Assembly: GCA_032718475.1 (NCBI GenBank)
Contig: JAUCBJ010001109.1
Span: 1-31,771, forward strand
Reading direction: 5' to 3'
Length of the DNA: 31,771 nucleotides
Origin: Nemertoderma westbladi
Taxonomy: Eukaryota > Xenacoelomorpha > Nemertodermatida > Nemertodermatidae
The position numbers were made by a program, and so were the translations under genes. How positions within the stretch are numbered: position 1 is the stretch's first letter; every line of letters begins with the position of its first letter. Positions 28,808-31,771 of the stretch are shown one piece after another. The notes beneath the pieces are model-generated. The model was not told the origin of the DNA. It saw nothing but the letters and a program-made list of their open reading frames with translations, and made no database searches.

Positions 28808-29220
28808 TGATGATATATCGACACCTTTTCTTACTGGTGGCCTGGCCGGGCCTTATTATTTAGCTGAGCGCTTAAAACTCTCCATCTTGTTTTTCATTAC
28901 CCATAATTAATATTCTAGAATTGAGTAAAAAAAACATTAGAATTATAGCGGTTTACGTCACAAAAATTTACACCTTAGTATTTTGATAATATCTCCGGAA
29001 GTTCTTGGTGAAATTTAAAACGGGTTTCATATTCGGAATCTGTAGACGAAGGCGGTTCTAATGATATCTAGATCTCATTCCAAAGACGAAAAATAAAGCT
29101 GACGGAAGTGGCTAAATATTGCGAAATAGACGATTTTTAACGGCTTGTTGTATCGAAATAGCTCATAAATTAAAAAATCCGGCCAGGCCACCAGTAAGAA
29201 AAGGTGTCGATATATCATCA
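28808..29220. mobile_element. MITE with perfect 42-bp inverted repeats and TA target duplication
   Basis: The left end (28808-28849), beginning TGATGATATATCGACACC and ending GGCCTGGCCGG, is matched at all 42 positions by the reverse complement of 29179-29220. TA flanks both ends (28806-28807 and 29221-29222). The 329-bp interior has no ORF. TA duplication and short length fit a non-autonomous Tc1/mariner-type element; perfect ends suggest a recent insertion. Confidence 0.85.
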
Positions 29221-29222
29221 TA

Positions 29223-30116
29223 CATATCGGTATATTGGTTTATACATTTTGTGGAAAGAGATTTCTATGTATATTAAAATAACTGCCTTACCAGGAACCA
29301 ATAAAAGCTGGAATATTAACTTAATAACAAGAACGACTCGACCGTGACCAGTTATTTACTGCATAGATGCTCACTTGACAGTTTACGATACAGTTTTTAC
29401 TTGGAAAAGTTCTAGCAGCGATAGGCTGCGAAAATATCCCATACAACCGCCTAAGGGCAATTAATAAGTGAAAAAGTGAGGTGGTACCGGTTGGTCCTTT
29501 TGGGAGAAAAGTTGATCTGTGCTAGATTCCCTTTACAGTAAGATACCGTGCATTTTTTTACTCTGTAAAACTGTATTTGTATTATTGCTGTTGCAGTTAT
29601 AAAATTTAATGCTGTCTTGTCTCGCCATAAGGACAGTTACAGTATTATTTTCTATTAATAAAAAAAGGATTAGTACACCAATTTTCGTCCAGCAAATAAG
29701 CATTCTTAAAGGTGTTGTGCTTCCCAATTTTGTGCCAAAATTTGTTTGTTTTAAAGAGCCTCGTGGCAAACGCTCACGTCCATGAGTAGTGCTTGGTAAT
29801 TTTCTGGCGATAAATATCAAAGCTAAAATACTCAGTTTTTTCTCAAAGTGCTGGGTTACGAAAGGGGTAGAATATTCCGAATTTATACTTCCGAAAATTC
29901 CTTGCAAGTATAAATATGAATATTCTATGTTTCAAAGAGATATTTAGATTAAATCCTGATGCCGTTGAATTTCTCTAAAATGTTGTTGGAGCTGCCATTG
30001 ACACGCCAACAAACAGTAATCACTCGCTTTCAGTGAAGGAACAAATTCTAACTGTTCTTAGATTTTATGCATTGAATGGTGAAAACAACTTTAGACTTTA
30101 AACAACTTTTACAACC
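29223..30116. other. Intergenic, no gene
   Basis: No supported feature. A 124-codon minus-strand frame (29533-29907) looks like chance and matches nothing I recognise. Confidence 0.45.
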
Positions 30117-30272
30117 CCGGGGGGCAATTGTCCGGAGGGCAATTGTCCGGAGGGCAATTGTCCGGAGGGCAATTGTCCGGAGGGCAATTGTCCGGGAGGT
30201 AATTGTCCTCGGGGGACAATTTTCCGGGGGGCAATTGTCCTCGGGGGCAATTGTCCGGGGGGCAATTGTCCT
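30117..30272. repeat. 15-bp minisatellite with a CAATTG core, ~10 units
   Basis: GGAGGGCAATTGTCC repeats exactly every 15 bases from 30125 to 30185 (five CAATTG cores), followed by about five diverged units with G-rich linkers of 15-16 bases. Because units are a multiple of three and open in both directions, short Arg/Ala/Ile-Val ORFs appear on both strands; these are artefacts. Confidence 0.9.
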
Positions 30273-31437
30273 AGTTCCGGAAATAATATTGGCGTACTTA
30301 TAATTCAATGTTTTAAGTTCAGTTTCAGCTTTGGTGTATTTTCCGAAAGGCCCTAATTTCGGTGCACCAAAAGTGAGCTACCACTAGGTAGTCATATCCT
30401 AGTCTGAAAAACCTACTACAGCAAGCCAACAAAGCCAAACTAGAAGTTATTAAAATAACACAAATTTAGAAATTTTGTCATGGGACTACTTCTATTTTTC
30501 GTGAAAATTCTGATACCCAGCTTACGGAATTTTCATTTTTTAAGATTTTGAACTGTTCTTCCATTATTTTCTGTTGCCACAGCCCAAATTTTATAGGATA
30601 TCATTGCTGCGCCACTGCTGCTAATGGTTTATACACCCCAGTGGTAATAGGGTTAAATAATGTACGTGTTCTGTATATAGGCCTACGGTATACAGTACAA
30701 CTCGGCAATAATATACGGTAGGCAATATATTTAATAGTTAATAAGCGATGCAAAATGCCAACCCTAACAAACAGAGTGATATAAAACGTACTAATATCCA
30801 TCCTTTCTTCTTCAATTTAATACTATAGCAATAATAAAATCTAATTTTTGTAGTCACCCACAGTACAGCAATAATAAAATCTCAAATATTATTATGACTT
30901 ATTCAGCTGAATGTAGTGTGATTTTAGAATTTAGTGATCATGGCTAATATTACATGTCCTTGTCACATAAAATGTCTAGGTGATGGCGATAATGGCGATA
31001 GTTCCAGAACACACGGTATTTATTTTTCATAGGGAACTTTATGTAAAATATATCCAACCAACAACAATACCGACCACTATCATACGTATACAGTAAAGTA
31101 CGTCTTCTAATGTCCACCTATTATATCTACTGATATGTTTATTCTGCTATTTTCACGTATATAATTTGTTCAAAAGTATGATGGTTCTTCAATTTATCGA
31201 TAGCTAGTGATATTTTCATCATTGCTGGTGTTTTGCGGGTACTAGTGTGTTATAGGTACACCCCCAAAAAAAAGGTGTGTAAATGTTAGTTTATTGGTTA
31301 ATTTGGCAACAGAGTTTCTGTTAGCACTTTAATTAAAAAAACCTGCGTTAGCGTGCTGAGGAATCTGTATACATGTTTGTGTTTGACTGTGTGCCTAATT
31401 TAGGGTAGTAACATCCTAAGAATACCTTTCTCCATAC
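30273..31437. other. Intergenic, no gene
   Basis: AT-rich with one TAGGCCTA palindrome (30680) and a short repeat of CAGCAATAATAAAATCT or a close variant at about 30826 and 30866. No coding region seen. Confidence 0.45.
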
Positions 31438-31571
31438 TTCTTCTTAACAAATTTGGTTGGAAATGCCCTGGAGCCTTTTTATATCAAAAAGGCAAAAAAA
31501 AAACCCTTTTTTGGGGCCTTTTTGATCTAAAATGGCTCCAGAGCATTTGAGGCAAAATTTGTTAAGAAGAA
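31438..31571. repeat. 134-nt foldback (long imperfect hairpin)
   Basis: TTCTTCTTAACAAATTT (31438-31454) pairs perfectly with 31555-31571. Further in, AAATGCCCTGGAGCC pairs with GGCTCCAGAGCATTT (one mismatch), and TTTTATATCAAAAAGGC with GCCTTTTTGATCTAAAA. The arms are about 60 nt around an A/C/T-rich loop. It may be a foldback MITE; a small-RNA precursor is possible but unsupported. Confidence 0.75.
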
Positions 31572-31771
31572 TTGGATGCAGGGTTCTTCCGAACCTATAA
31601 TCCAAATTTCGACAAATTTCAACAAATATTGGTGGAGAAATGGCCCTTGCCGCAAAAAGGGCCTTTTGGCTTTTACGGAGTCATTTTGAGGCCAATTTTA
31701 AAAATATTTGCTTTGGCTATTCTCAGATAGTCCAGACGATGTTTAGTAGCAGAAAAAATAATTTTCACCCA
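31572..31771. other. End of window, no gene
   Basis: Low-complexity sequence with further GGCCCTT/AAGGGCC words resembling the neighbouring foldback. Nothing else is seen. Confidence 0.4.

Noticed and set aside
29533-29907. 124-codon minus-strand ORF
   Set aside because: No family resemblance and no supporting context; probably a chance frame or old repeat.
30048-30308. Arg/Ala/Ile-rich and Arg/Thr/Ile-rich ORFs on both strands
   Set aside because: Both are created by the 15-bp minisatellite, whose period is a multiple of three.

Overview
The window is invertebrate animal nuclear DNA. It is AT-rich and mostly non-coding. It holds one spliced host gene with GT-AG intron ends, a large LTR retroelement, LINE and pogo-type fossils, small inverted-repeat (MITE-like) elements, long G/C homopolymers and minisatellites. 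The host protein is a classic metazoan PKA type I regulatory subunit. The phylum cannot be fixed from the sequence; the palindromes TAGGCCTA and TACCGGTA are strongly over-represented and could serve as a lineage signature.

Bases 142-15153 are one ~15.0 kb LTR element on the minus strand. It is bounded by two ~608-bp direct repeats that are about 99% identical. Each repeat carries CCAAT and TATA-like boxes pointing into the element. In transcription order it has: the 5' LTR (14547-15153); a 2.9-kb non-coding leader with two tandem arrays (14546-11674); a gag-protease region of the BEL/Pao family (11673-6712); a 1.6-kb AT-rich spacer with a duplicated ~166-bp unit; an uninterrupted 1,417-codon ORF of unknown family (5079-826); and the 3' LTR (750-142). 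The gag-protease region is one continuous reading frame broken only by three in-frame stops (UAG, UAG, UGA) that lie at or near domain boundaries. The protease is followed directly by the short block that in BEL/Pao normally comes after RNase H, so reverse transcriptase and RNase H are missing, and no integrase is seen. The element therefore looks non-autonomous but recent. The 1,417-residue ORF occupies the position an envelope gene would have, yet it looks soluble: it has a coiled coil, a PTAP motif, a three-part Cys/His cluster ending in a perfect CCHC knuckle, and a very basic tail. This is the best candidate in the window for something undescribed.

From 15154 to 20744 the sequence is repeat-rich and intergenic: a G19 run, a perfect 38-bp palindrome, a decayed pogo/CENP-B-type transposase (16939-17449, minus), dispersed repeat pairs, and a ~1.05-kb sequence whose ends are themselves palindromes (19180-20240).

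The PKA regulatory-subunit gene (20745-24327, plus) has only two coding exons, with a 2,446-bp intron after codon 249, and encodes 378 residues. The intron holds a LINE reverse-transcriptase fragment and two oppositely oriented copies of a ~400-bp repeat family that carries an internal G-run; a third copy lies at 28310. The 3' UTR starts with a 4 x 22-bp array. Downstream (25100-31771) there is no convincing gene: a second LINE fragment, a MITE with perfect 42-bp inverted repeats and TA target duplication, a 15-bp CAATTG minisatellite and a 134-nt foldback.
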